64,000 nucleotides of DNA, from positions 3,660,028 through 3,724,027 of the forward strand of contig NW_008707797.1 of the NCBI RefSeq assembly GCF_000327385.1. The letters are read 5' to 3'. The position numbers and the translations under genes are program-made. The notes under the pieces were generated by a model. It did no database searches. It saw only the letters and a list, made by a program, of their open reading frames with translations, and had not been told where the DNA came from. Position 1 is the first letter of the stretch, and every line of letters starts with the position of its first letter. The stretch comes from Lottia gigantea. Taxonomy: Eukaryota > Mollusca > Gastropoda > Lottiidae. Shown here piece after piece: positions 9,926-21,552 of the stretch.

Positions 9926-12513
9926 TGTGCTGTTGGTAAAATAATATACAAACTATATCCAAATTTAGTTTTTTAAAACGAAAACATTGTTTAAACCTAG
10001 TAAAGGGGGGATATTCCGAGAACAGTAAGCTTGATATGAATTATTAAAGTATAATTTCTATTAGGAAGTAAATTAAGCTCGTCGTGACGTTATCAACTCG
10101 TTAACTTATTACATATTACACACCACAGGCGTACGTAGAGGGAGAGTCGTGATCTATTTGGGCTGCACGGAATTTTGAAAATTCCGTGTGGCATCAACAG
10201 TTGTCTGAATATTACTTTGATAATTACTGGATAGTAAATTATTGAATGATTCCATCATGAGTTTGATTCTACCGCTCTTCTACATTGAATTTAATAAATA
10301 TTACCCTTTTCGCAATATTACCCTTTTCGCAAGGTTAAAATCAAAAATCCTTACAAAGATTATCCTAAAATGGCATCTAGGCATATTTACGCAGTATTGT
10401 TTTAAAGCCTGTTCCCTAAAAATTAAGATTTTCGTACGCCTATGTTGTGATAACTATTCACCCTCTGGCGAAACACAACACCTATTTCATAATTAACATA
10501 AAATCATTAGCAATAGTTATTAATTAGGACGATAGACGTTGATAGACAGTAGGAAATCGGGTTTATAGTCCAGTCCACCAAATATAGGTGACCTCTCACT
10601 AACATTCTCGAAAAGCAAAACCTAGAACAGACCAAGTGGCTATACAAAACAAGGATGTTTATTACCACACTACGAACGCCTTTGTTTTGAAATCTAGAGC
10701 GTCGAAGTTCATATTGCATAGTTTAATCTTCCTGGTTGAAAACTTTATCTAACATAATATAATTTATATTCACGAAAATATTTTTTAATAATGTAACATG
10801 TTCATTGCCATATATCTTATGGTATTAAAAATTTGACAAGTTTTAAATTTAACTGTTCAGCATTTTACTCCTATGTCACTGTACTGTCTGCAAGTTTAAC
10901 TTCTAGCACTTTGGACATTGGTAATTTTTCAATATTCTCAATAAAATTGTACTGTGTAAAGCCGAACAATGGTCTGATTTAAGAACAATTATCTGGGAAT
11001 TGTAAAATGAATCCTATAGTACGAAGTAATCAATATGTATACGTTAATTTAAGTAACTCTCAGTACCTCGAAAAAAATACCGACCTCTTAACCCTTGTAA
11101 AATATTTACAGGTGTATGGTTTTGACACCGAACTAATATCGTTTTTTAATGCGAATAAAAGTTCTCTGATAGCCAAATCAAGAAACAAACAACTGTCATT
11201 GTTTACTAGGAAGTAAATTCCTGTAGAGTTAAATATAATAAATTATTCCGACCTCTCAACTGCCAGGGCAGACTGAATAAATACTTCCTCTATTATTTCA
11301 AATGATTAAAACAAGATAACTGGTTGCTTGAGACACTGGTGATGGCCCAATACCTTGCTAAGATGGTACGAATTCAACGTTTGAACCGCCCCTAACCCTT
11401 CTCGCCACAGTTTCTCTTCGACAATCTTATCTAGCCTTCCACCCTCTCCCCTCCGTTCAAATCTACCAGCCCACAAAGTGACTTATAATGATGATAACTA
11501 TCTAAAAATCGGACGGTTTTTGAAAACCAAAATATTTATTCATAATATTTATATATTATTGGTCACTGCCAGACAGGACTTGGTTATTATTCCTGTTTTA
11601 CGAAATAGATAAACATTCCTCCCTGCCTAAATATAGCGTGGGAAATATATTTAAATGTTTAAAAGATGGCTCGTAACCAAGAACTTACATATTATCATAC
11701 GAGTTTCTGGAAGTAAGCCTGATCCACTGTTGTTTTATAAATCCCGAGTCCACTTCTTATAATTCAGTATTCGCTTGACACAACCTATATATGGGTCTTT
11801 TTTAAAATTAAAAAAAACTAAACTATAAATAATAAGCCCTTGAAATTAGGCTGTACGTGTATATCAATGCATTTCAATAACTCTTAACACTGTTTATTTG
11901 TTATATTGTATACAAAACAATATTACTGCATACTGCATTGCACAGATCTACTATTGTTCAGGCTATAGGCTATTAAGAATACACAGTTATTATGAATTCC
12001 CGAACTTAAAAATATTTCTATCATTCAAGGGAAATAACCCAAACACGAAAAAACACTCTTAAAAGAAGTAGAGCATAAAGCTGTACAGTAACTCAACCCG
12101 ACAACTAGAGCAATTATAATTATTCAAGGGAAAAAACTCGAGACACTTTTTAATTCAGAACATGGGATAGAAAACGGTATCAAGCACCTGTTAATCTATC
12201 TAATATTCTATTCTAGAGTTACATCGTTATCAAATGAATGTCTGGTTGACCCTATCATAGGGTAATCTAGGTGTATAAAACAATACTACAAATACTCTAA
12301 TAATGTACAGTGCCTTCTGTTGAATAGTAATTTGTCAACCACCTAGGCATATAATACAATAATAATGTGCCAATGTTACACAGGGTCAGTGCCCTGTGTT
12401 AGGTAGACAGAAGTTACAATAAACTAACAATGTTATGGTATTTTGACTCTTAACTTACCCTGTCCCCACTGAAACCGGATCTGTAATTAATATCACCCAA
12501 CAGCTGATAGTTA

Positions 12514-12757
12514 CAAGGGGGTATCAAAAAGTTTATTTTGGGATACAGTTTGTAGTCTGTGTATAGGCATACTGCCTAATCCCATTTGAACAACCCTGAA
12601 CTGCAACAGTCAGGATATCTGACCCTCAATTTACGACTTTTATAAAAACTACAACCACTGAGTGCTTGGTTTGGTTAGTGAAGTCAGTTCACACCAACCT
12701 TCACTAAGAAGTTATACTGCTGTTCTTTCCTAGTGAAAACTTTTTGATATACCCTTA
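12514..12757. mobile_element. mariner-like short inverted-repeat element
   Basis: The left end AAGGGGGTATCAAAAAGTTT and the right end AAACTTTTTGATATACCCTT are imperfect inverted repeats about 240 bases apart, with no coding capacity. A second copy of the right end plus about 50 flanking bases occurs at 12846-12900. The type of end suggests a Tc1/mariner-derived MITE, but no clear TA duplication confirms it. Confidence 0.5.
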
Positions 12758-15700
12758 CAATATAAATAGCCGTTAATAAGCTGGTTTTGTACACAAAAGG
12801 ATAATATTGTTGCAGTATACAGGGCGTACTGTTGCAATGCAACGATAGTGAAGACTTTTTGATATACCCTCATTATGTAAATAACGTTAATTAAGTTGGT
12901 AATAAGTGTTGATATAGATACAAGATGATGTGGGTATTCAATTGTCATATTATACCATCTATAATCATATAGTGTCGTATGTCTATCTCTCCTAAACCTA
13001 TCTTATATAGATATATTTATATCACTAGTCACTAGGTTATATTATATTCATTACCCTAATAAAACCTGTACGTAACAATAGTCATCCTCATGTGACTATA
13101 TAGGTGTCATCTAAGACAGCGTATCTTCGTTGTTGATAATTTTCCAAATATACATTAATGGGAATTATACTGCTGGTCTTGTGCATTATTTAATTGTGAT
13201 GCATACGGTTTTTTGTCGTCACACCAGGTGAAAATTGAATTGATGTCGAAATCAATTATTAACTTATGAAAAAGCCGAATACTGTTATTCCAAAAAAACA
13301 ATTCTTCATCATTTTCGTCTTTGTAACAATATTGAGGATCAAAGGTAAAAAAGTTAGCAAGCAGATTGATTGGAACAATGGTATGTTTTCGTGGTCAGAA
13401 CTTATTAAGGACGCGGTGATTCCTTGATGAGATTACGTATCAGACATCAATTCAATATTTACATTTTATAGATCTCCTTTGTTATTTTCATTGAATTCCC
13501 CTTTTGAAATAGCGTCAAGAATGAAATTATAAATATGCCTTTAATCTAGATGTATACAGTAGCTGACGATGCAATGTGAAGTTCATAGCCGTGTACCTAA
13601 ATGTCAAGTTTACGATTTAAAAATTAAATAGCCTCGAGTTACTATAAATGATATTAATGCACTATAATACATACATATAATGTATATTTTTGTATAACTA
13701 TTAATAAGGTGGTTTCAGATTCACTGGCGATCCGATGCATAAACTGAATGGATTCCGAACCTTGAAGTCGACACCAGGGTGCATTTTTGCTAGAAAGTAG
13801 ACTATAAGTAACTGATGGAAACTATGCCCAACTGCCATTAATTAAGGCTCGGTAAGCGCAGACCGATACATACCATATCAAATATGAGACATGATCAGGC
13901 AAAAATTATTAAACTTTCCGACATTTTGATTTAAATATGACAGCTTACACGTCAAATCAGACAAAAATACACAATTAAAAAGAAAAAAATAATAATTATG
14001 TGCAGTTCAAAGGTAACTGGTAGGTTAACGTTCTTTAAAGGTAGTCGTACAGTGAGTTGGTCACTTCGTTGCTAATCCAAAGTTGAGATAATAACTTCCG
14101 TTTTCAACACAATTCCCCTGTCAGTCATGCAGATCTACTGATATTGAAAGAAGGGACCCTATTTGCACCTTATTTGCATTCGTTTATTATTCACTTTCTT
14201 GCTAACCTTATAGAGTTCCAGGGTTAGAGGTATTAACATTCGGTTCGAAGCCTATTTCTCGCCCGTCATACAGATAATCTGACATCGAAAACAAAAGCAG
14301 TAATTTAGATGGAACAATATATCGATATATCTTTGCAAAAGACAAAACTGATATATATATAATAATAAACAATACTTACATTTGAACATAAATGTGCTTT
14401 CTAGATGACAGAAATATTGTCCGTGTAAACAGCAATAACGTCCGCAATCTAATTCATACAACACAGCAATCAAATGCACAAATTGAAACTAATCTCCACA
14501 AATCACAAACGAAAATACTTCCTTCATTAATTGGTATATTCAAATGTTCATTAAACCATTGAACTTCAATCATATCCGTATTATGATAAAATGATGGGGA
14601 ATCAGGTTAGGAAGATAACTTGAAATATGTCACCAGTAATTAGTTAGATTAGTACTTAGTACTAATAGCTTCCCTTGGACTCTCTCTTTCTCTCGTAGAA
14701 AGTTACATGGTTTCATAGATTTCTAAGCTTGTTACAAAAGTTCAACTTTGTTGCCCTGTTGTCGAATCTGATTTGGTTTTGAGATAAAGATGGTTTTATC
14801 CACGTTTGTGCTTTATCTTATTAATGCATCGTCGTTAAACAAAATATGTTATCACAAAGCTGGGTTCATGTATTTCAAATGTGGTCCATTTAGAGTTTGA
14901 AATATCTCTTACAAATTTGATCTGAATTTGTCACTGGTGGTGGGTGTTCAAGGCACATAAATGATACAAATCATAGAGATAGTATCAATACCAGCGTAAA
15001 CTGTGCATGGCAATGCCACATTGGAACGTATCACTAGAATTTGGTCCAAACTCTACGATTCCAGTTTGTCCTCCAGAAGCATTAACTATTGAAAACAGGT
15101 CTGAGAATCCAAGCTAGTTCCAGGCATAATTAATAGTTCCCCAACAATCCACACGACTGCACGATTATAATCCACAATAATGCTTAACCATAAAGAGAGT
15201 GCATTCTCAAAACTTCACAAAGTCAACAAAATTTCATAAACATTATTTTCAAACCAATATCACATCAATATTGAACTCGTACGACCATAATCTGACCACT
15301 ACTAAACAGAGGAAAAATAGGAAAGTTTTTTAAGGTGTTATGGAGGAAGTTCACCAATCAATCATATCACTCTTAAAAAACATTATATCACTAGTGTATA
15401 GGGCGATAAATTAAAAATTAAAATCATATTATAACGACATGGTTCACTGATTACTTAACAACCCATTAATAACAGTACTTCAAAATATATTAAATGGCTT
15501 TAGAGCAATACTCTACGTATTCGGTTCCCTACTTTACCTTCTCATCCTCAATAAAACCAGAGAGTTCTTTTTCGGGGCATAAGCCGGAAAGATAAGAGGC
15601 AACAATCCCTTCATAATCAAATGTCGAACATTTTGATACAATCCCATATTGCTTTATCCAATTGTTACGGCTTCTACTGAAAGCTGGTACTGAAAGAATT

Positions 15701-18324
15701 CCATGTTAAACCGCATCATGGGTTAATTAGTTAGTCATGCTAGCGCTAGAATAACATATATATCATACAGGTATTGGGTCAAGAAGGTATATAGACATAG
15801 CTTTATGGAACAATAATCACTGGTTAAAGTTAATAAGCATTAATGTATATATAGTTTGCCCATCACCTCGTGTCATTATGTGCCTGAGGACGACGGGGTA
15901 AACACGAAAGATGAAAGTAAGTGAGAAATGTCTGTATTAATAATGTGTCCTACTATGTTCGGTAATTAGCAATGTTGTTAATTGGATTATGATGCAAAGT
16001 TAATGAGGTATGAATCTCGTTACCATCCACTTGCTCGTTAGCTAATGTTTACATCATATTACAGAGTAGAATACGTCAAAATGAATATATGTACTAATAA
16101 GCCTGAAGGTATCCCCATAGCTTACAGTTTAATTCTATATAAATATTTAGCACAACGTCTACGTCACGTTCGTTCATAATTAAATAAAATTAATTGTTAT
16201 AGCCCAATGACCGACCTCCACAGTAGACATCAAGGGACCGACAAGATACATAAGAATTCTATTCATAGCTGTCTAAGCTCAAAATGAGATAGAAGAGCAA
16301 CCTCTAGTAATATTCCTTTTTACCTTTTGTGCATTTAAAGCAATATTATTAAAATCATGCAGATATGTTCGTTTCGTTTCGTGTCATCCAAGATCTAACA
16401 AGGTACTTCTCCGAATCTCTTTAATCGGATTTCTCAAAAGTAAATGCCATTCCGTTTTGATTAGTCCATGGACATGTATAAGGATTTGTAATCAAGATGT
16501 CCCCCGCTTTTTGCTTATATCGACTCAAAAAGTCAGTGGATTATGGTGAAGTAGAGACTATTCTTGGCTAATAATAAAACACAGTAACGATCAGTCAGAA
16601 TGAAGAATAAATGACCTACTAACAAGATAAACCAGGTGTGAGACAGGGATCAATCATTATACATTATCTTTCTATGTAAGTAATCAATGGTATAGTACAA
16701 ACCCGAGCACCGCTAACGGTAGCTTTATAAGAGACCACAGGGTTGGTATCGCTCTTCAGCCAACCTAACGGATCACACCGGAAGTGCCTAGGAGAGGGCG
16801 AGTTACAAACACATGTGCCTTAATTTCACGAATTCCCCAACAGCTTGTTTGAAGTTGCCTCAATCTGCATTTTACAACTATAACTATTTAGTTATATATT
16901 GTCTAACCAAGATAAGGCTTCAAGATGATCCACATGTTAAAGGTATTATATTGATAATGGAATACAAGAGAGACCCTAGTGAAACACGTGTGATGATATC
17001 ATATTGCCTAGAGATAAATAAACAATAGATTGTTGTGACCTATATATAGACATGTGATACAACTTTTACTACTAAAAAACAATTGAAACAGGATTCAGTT
17101 GTGAAATTCAATAATAATTGGATCCTACTTCATATTTAAATCACTTAACCATCACTGTATAACGTTTTTCATATCCCGAATACGGGGTTCGCCATAGTCT
17201 TATTGACCATGAGGAAGTATGACGAATAGGGTTGTGGTATGGACATGATGGGTCTAAAAATGCCGATTTTAAAAGGCACCCTATGTTAGGATGAATAAAG
17301 CCCTTGCCCTGCCTGGTGTGGTTAAATGGAAGATGTAGTCTAACCCACCCTTACAAATAACGATGATAACAATATAAATTGAAACGTTGAAGTAATAAAT
17401 ATTCTAGAAGTATATATCCATATAATTGTCTTATTTATCTATAACTTGTGCTTCTAATATGCCAGGACTAATATAAATTCTGTTCTTCAACATAATAGTT
17501 ATCATGTTTCTTAAGCACCGTAACATGATATAATGATAGATGTAAATAATCGTGCCGTTGCTTAAAGAACATGAATAGCTCTAAGCTCTTGAGTGTACCA
17601 TTAACGTACCACGTGATGTCACAGTGACTCTGCGACTGCGATTGTCAACTCGACATCACTTTAGGTGATGTTACTATTTTTTGTTTAATTTGAATATGCA
17701 GTATATTTATATGACCGTTTTGTTTAACATCCTGATGTCAGTTATCAGAGTAATTTATTATAAAATCTATTTTTAATTTAATAACTGATCTGATGGTTTA
17801 TTTTATCAGTGAAAAGAGAAATATCTGAAGAATTGTCTCGGCATCGTGCCAGGGATATATTTTATTATTCAACGTAATGGCAGGTTCTGATTCCAGTCCA
17901 AATTATTGATAGAAATAAAATACAACCACGCCTGTTGAAATTGGTATAAGTAGGGTAGATGATGGAAGATATTAGCTATTGTTGATATCTAAACATATCT
18001 TAATTCCAATGTTTGAGTAATAAATCTAAATCGAAACACCAGTTCACCAATTTTAAGCTATCCATTGGGGAAGTTACATTCAGAAATATTTGAAGAACCC
18101 GGAAGCTAGACTAGAAGTTGATCCCGTGGAGTGACAAAATACGAGAGGAATGGTTTGCAGATGTTAGTAATATAATACCAAAACACGTGACATCAAATTC
18201 GTGAGAAACAGTGAATATAGAATACAACTATATAGATGTAGAGGCATGCATGAGCTAATTGATAATTTATTCCAACATTTATGATCATTTTAATAAAAAT
18301 TGCAGCCCCTCTTGAGACCTTAAA

Positions 18325-18682
18325 GGGACAGGTATGCCATTTTTTTGACCAATCATACTTTAGAAACTGGAATTTTGTTAGATGAGCCAATCAATAATAG
18401 TGTTCACAGATCACGGTCGAAATTTGAGCCTTCAAATCCATGTGTATCCTGAGTTATCTGCGTTTGAATGTTACAATGACGACTTTTCAATTTAAGATAC
18501 TCTGTGATATATAGAAAACATATATATAGAAATAGTGAGTAAAATTCCTAGTTTGGAGTATTTTTAATGAAATTCGTGATATTCGTATATTTCTTGTACT
18601 TCTGAAGAATATTTACACCTATTCAAGACTAAAATCAACCCCCCCCCCCCCCCCCAAAAAAAAATAATGGTACACCTGACCC
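18325..18682. mobile_element. MITE with GGGACAGG terminal inverted repeats, copy 2
   Basis: Same family as 1980-2287, in the same orientation. It is bordered by TTAAAGGGACAGGT on the left and ACCTGACCCTTTAA on the right, so a TTAA duplication is possible, as made by piggyBac-type transposases. An internal C run followed by an A run lengthens it relative to copy 1. Confidence 0.8.
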
Positions 18683-19272
18683 TTTAAGCAATTGAATCCT
18701 ATTAATTAACAATAAAAGCATGATATATTCATGTTAGACCAAAACATTTGTTACCTTCAAAGACTTTCAATAACAGCATCGTAAAAATTTTTCGTGATTG
18801 ATAAAATAGCTTCTTCAATGCACAAAATATACAATATTTTACTTGGCAGGTCAAATAGTGTTTTGATACAGAATCATTCAGATTCACCCAAACCGTAACA
18901 AAGTCAAAGTTAGTCAGTTAAGATAAGCAACGATTCAAAGAATGTGTTGATTCTATGATTAGTTTTATGAGTTAACTTTGGTTTTGATGAGAACGAAATA
19001 GCATCAAATAAGGATTGTTGTAAGCTCATACTGTAACATAAATCAATATTGAAGAAAAATAGTCGTTAGATTGATTTTGTTTTTAAACTATCTGTATTTC
19101 ATCAGAATTAAACATTTTCTTATATTGAATAACATCATTTTCAAAGAATCTCGTTTCTTATTTCTAATATTTATACTGAAAAATGCGATATGTTTTGTGT
19201 TCCAATGTAGATTCCTCTCGGCCTATTTACATGTGTATATCAGGTTCTAAAATTAAAAATCAACATCCTTAC

Positions 19273-19365
19273 CGACTCGGCATCAGGGTCGAAGAACGAG
19301 TAATATCCAGTGCGCCAAAATCCGAAATTCACGGCTGAACGAAGTTTTTGATAATAATAAGCCAT
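19273..19365 (-). CDS. FYB1: alternative first coding exon of the FYB-like gene (31 codons)
   Basis: An ATG with A at -3 and G at +4 opens 31 codons starting MAYYYQKLRSAVNFGFW and ending FFDPDAES, then a GTAAGG donor in phase 0. It can join the exon at 8054 to give DPDAES-SVDDGEVYDD. This is the longest clean ATG-to-donor segment near the gene. Use as a first exon is inferred. Confidence 0.5.
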
Positions 19366-20713
19366 ATTTTATTGTTTCTTGGCACCCATCAAGTTTGGAA
19401 AACGATTAAAAGCTAGATTTCCAACTAAATATCACTGTTTCTTCAGAATCGAAGATTTTCATGCCGAGTAGAAAGTCGACTCCTGGCCGCCATCACAGTC
19501 AGAACCGAAAACAGACGTCAGAAGAAAAGGTTATGGAAACTTCGTCTGCTAAAAGTCTTACAATTTATTACATTCTGGAACTAGAGTCAATGTTTAGTTC
19601 GAAATATACCTCTGATATCAAGAGGGTCTTTCTGTTTCTAATGAAAACACTTCAAACGAGCTAAGATACTTAGCTACAAGTTACACCTGTAGACAGGAAA
19701 ATAGTACCAAATACCCTCTCTGCACCTTACTTCAAAATATAATTTAAAAGATATCTAAAGTCATTTGAATAAAGCTGTAAAAAAGTCAGTGTTTCGAACT
19801 GCCAACCTCAAAAATATCTATAAACCCAACTGATACGATTTCTGTTTTAAAAACAAAGAGAAAGTTGCGATTGTAGTAGTAAAAAAGTATGTTAGATTTA
19901 AGAATGGCATTCTAATACTATAAGTCATGTTTGTTTTACCTTTGTTGATAATACTACCAAGTCTCTAATCCTATACAAATCATTGAAAATAGCCTGTCGT
20001 GGTCAAAAGGTACAAATATACCTTCAGATGGTGGATACGTTAAGAATGCTTCTCAACTTACAAACCAACAGAACAAAGCAATCCAGTGGATCCAGATCCT
20101 ACTAGCAACTACGCCTACCAACAATTACCTATAGTTGTAGCTGGAAACGGTCATAAACGTGTTACCAATGCCGTCGACACCTGTGCAACGCTTATTTTGA
20201 AAACTCGAGCTACTAGTATCTGCGATGAACTGGACAGTAGCTAATATCAAATTCTAAGATCAATAATCACATTTAAATTTTGGTAACTGATGGCAATCGA
20301 CATTCGTTTCATTTATACCAGTTGCTATCAGTCGTTGAAAATCCAAATGTTCCAAAATTTTTGAAGTCGTAAGGTCAATCTGCATTCCCAAAGTTTTTCA
20401 TTTTTGAAAATATGCTGTATGTTGTCTTTCTTGTTTTATTTGTTTACTTAGTCACTATTCGATAGAGTTTGATAACGAATGATTGTACTCGATGATCTCC
20501 AGTCCAATTTAAATTCCTGTTAACATCACATGTGTCTGTCATAATGAACAGCTTAAGTTTAACATGTAAGGTAGGAATCTCGACAAAAACCTCATCATCG
20601 TAGGCTACTGATCTTAAAACATCTTAAATATATAACAACCTGTAGAGGTTTATATCTCTTGTATTATTGTTGCCATTGTTTGTCAATAAGAGTATAGCAA
20701 GTAGTTTACATAC

Positions 20714-20957
20714 GAAATACATGGAGTTTTACGTCCTACTTTTCTGCACCATGTGGTCTAATGAAGATGGGCAACGCCAGGCAATGAGGAAAATTTTGCC
20801 AGGACAGTGGCATTATCTGGATCTTTTTTCGATTTACAACTGTCGAGGGATCTTTAACGAGCACAGCCCGTAGCACACGGGGCCTCGGTTTTTCTTTTTC
20901 CATGTCGGCCCCTCTTACCTGCATCACTGACATGGGATACCGGGCTTAGAAATCGGA
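20714..20957. repeat. dispersed SINE-like repeat, longest copy
   Basis: Its start (GGAGTTTTACGTCCTACTTT, then CTGCACCATGTG and TAATGAAGA) recurs at 50840-50905 and 52394-52480 in the same orientation. The distal part contains CGAGGGATCTTTAACGAGCA and a CACGGGGCCTCGG stretch. The spread of one sequence in unrelated introns shows it is a mobile repeat; I could not assign its class. Confidence 0.65.
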
Positions 20958-21453
20958 AGGTATTATCTCGAGTTGACATACGAAGAATAATCAATAATGA
21001 TAGGGAAATATTTACCCGGTATTTATCTCTTTAGATGGAGAATAAACATAAACATTACAACACCGTGAATGTTAAAGGAAAAAGATAGCAAGATAATATT
21101 GGCTAGTCGTCATAGTTGATAGATTTTAAAGAGAAGATGTTGAATTGATAGTCAATACATGTATAGATGTTGAATAAAAATTGAAGGTCGTCATGTTGAC
21201 TAGATGCCTAGCTTACTTTATATCTTCAGCCCTCTGAGTCATTCTCACGCGATTATTAACGTCCTGGGCTGCGTATAGGCTACCATATTTGAAATAAAAC
21301 GTTGAATGTACACTACGGCAATTTAATGAGGTTGCACAGAAATGCATATTAAGTTTCGTACATTGCAAAGGAATAAATAACTCACTCACAAATCAATGCA
21401 TAAGTGAATTAATAATCCTTCAAATTCACAGTGGATTTGGAAAAACTGCTTAC

Positions 21454-21552
21454 CTTTTTTCTATATTTCACAGATGTTGCAGAAATGACGGGTGTTTTGT
21501 CCTTCTCTATTGCTGATAAATACGCCTTCATTCCTTTTGTTTTGAAATCCAT
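21454..21552 (-). CDS. FYB1: second candidate alternative first exon (33 codons)
   Basis: ATG with A at -3 and G at +4 starts 33 codons (MDFKTKGMKAYLSAIEKD ... VKYRKK) ending at a GTAAGC donor in phase 0. No acceptor lies directly before it, so it reads as a first exon. Phase and strand allow joining to 8054, but it could also start an unrelated minus-strand transcript. Confidence 0.4.

Larger units (their letters stand above)
9926..19272. other. long intron or upstream region of the FYB-like gene
   Basis: About 9.3 kb of AT-rich DNA. Recognised: a short inverted-repeat element near 12514-12757 with a duplicated end to 12900, and a MITE at 18325-18682. An ATG exon-like segment at 14380-14479 has a good GTAAGT donor but gives a stop when joined to the common second exon. 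No supported protein gene or RNA gene was seen. Confidence 0.5.

Noticed and set aside
14380-14479. Minus-strand ATG segment (MHLIAVLYELDCGRYCC) with a GTAAGT donor
   Set aside because: It ends in phase 1; joined to the common FYB-like exon at 8054 it makes TAG at once, so it is not a coding first exon, though an untranslated exon is possible.
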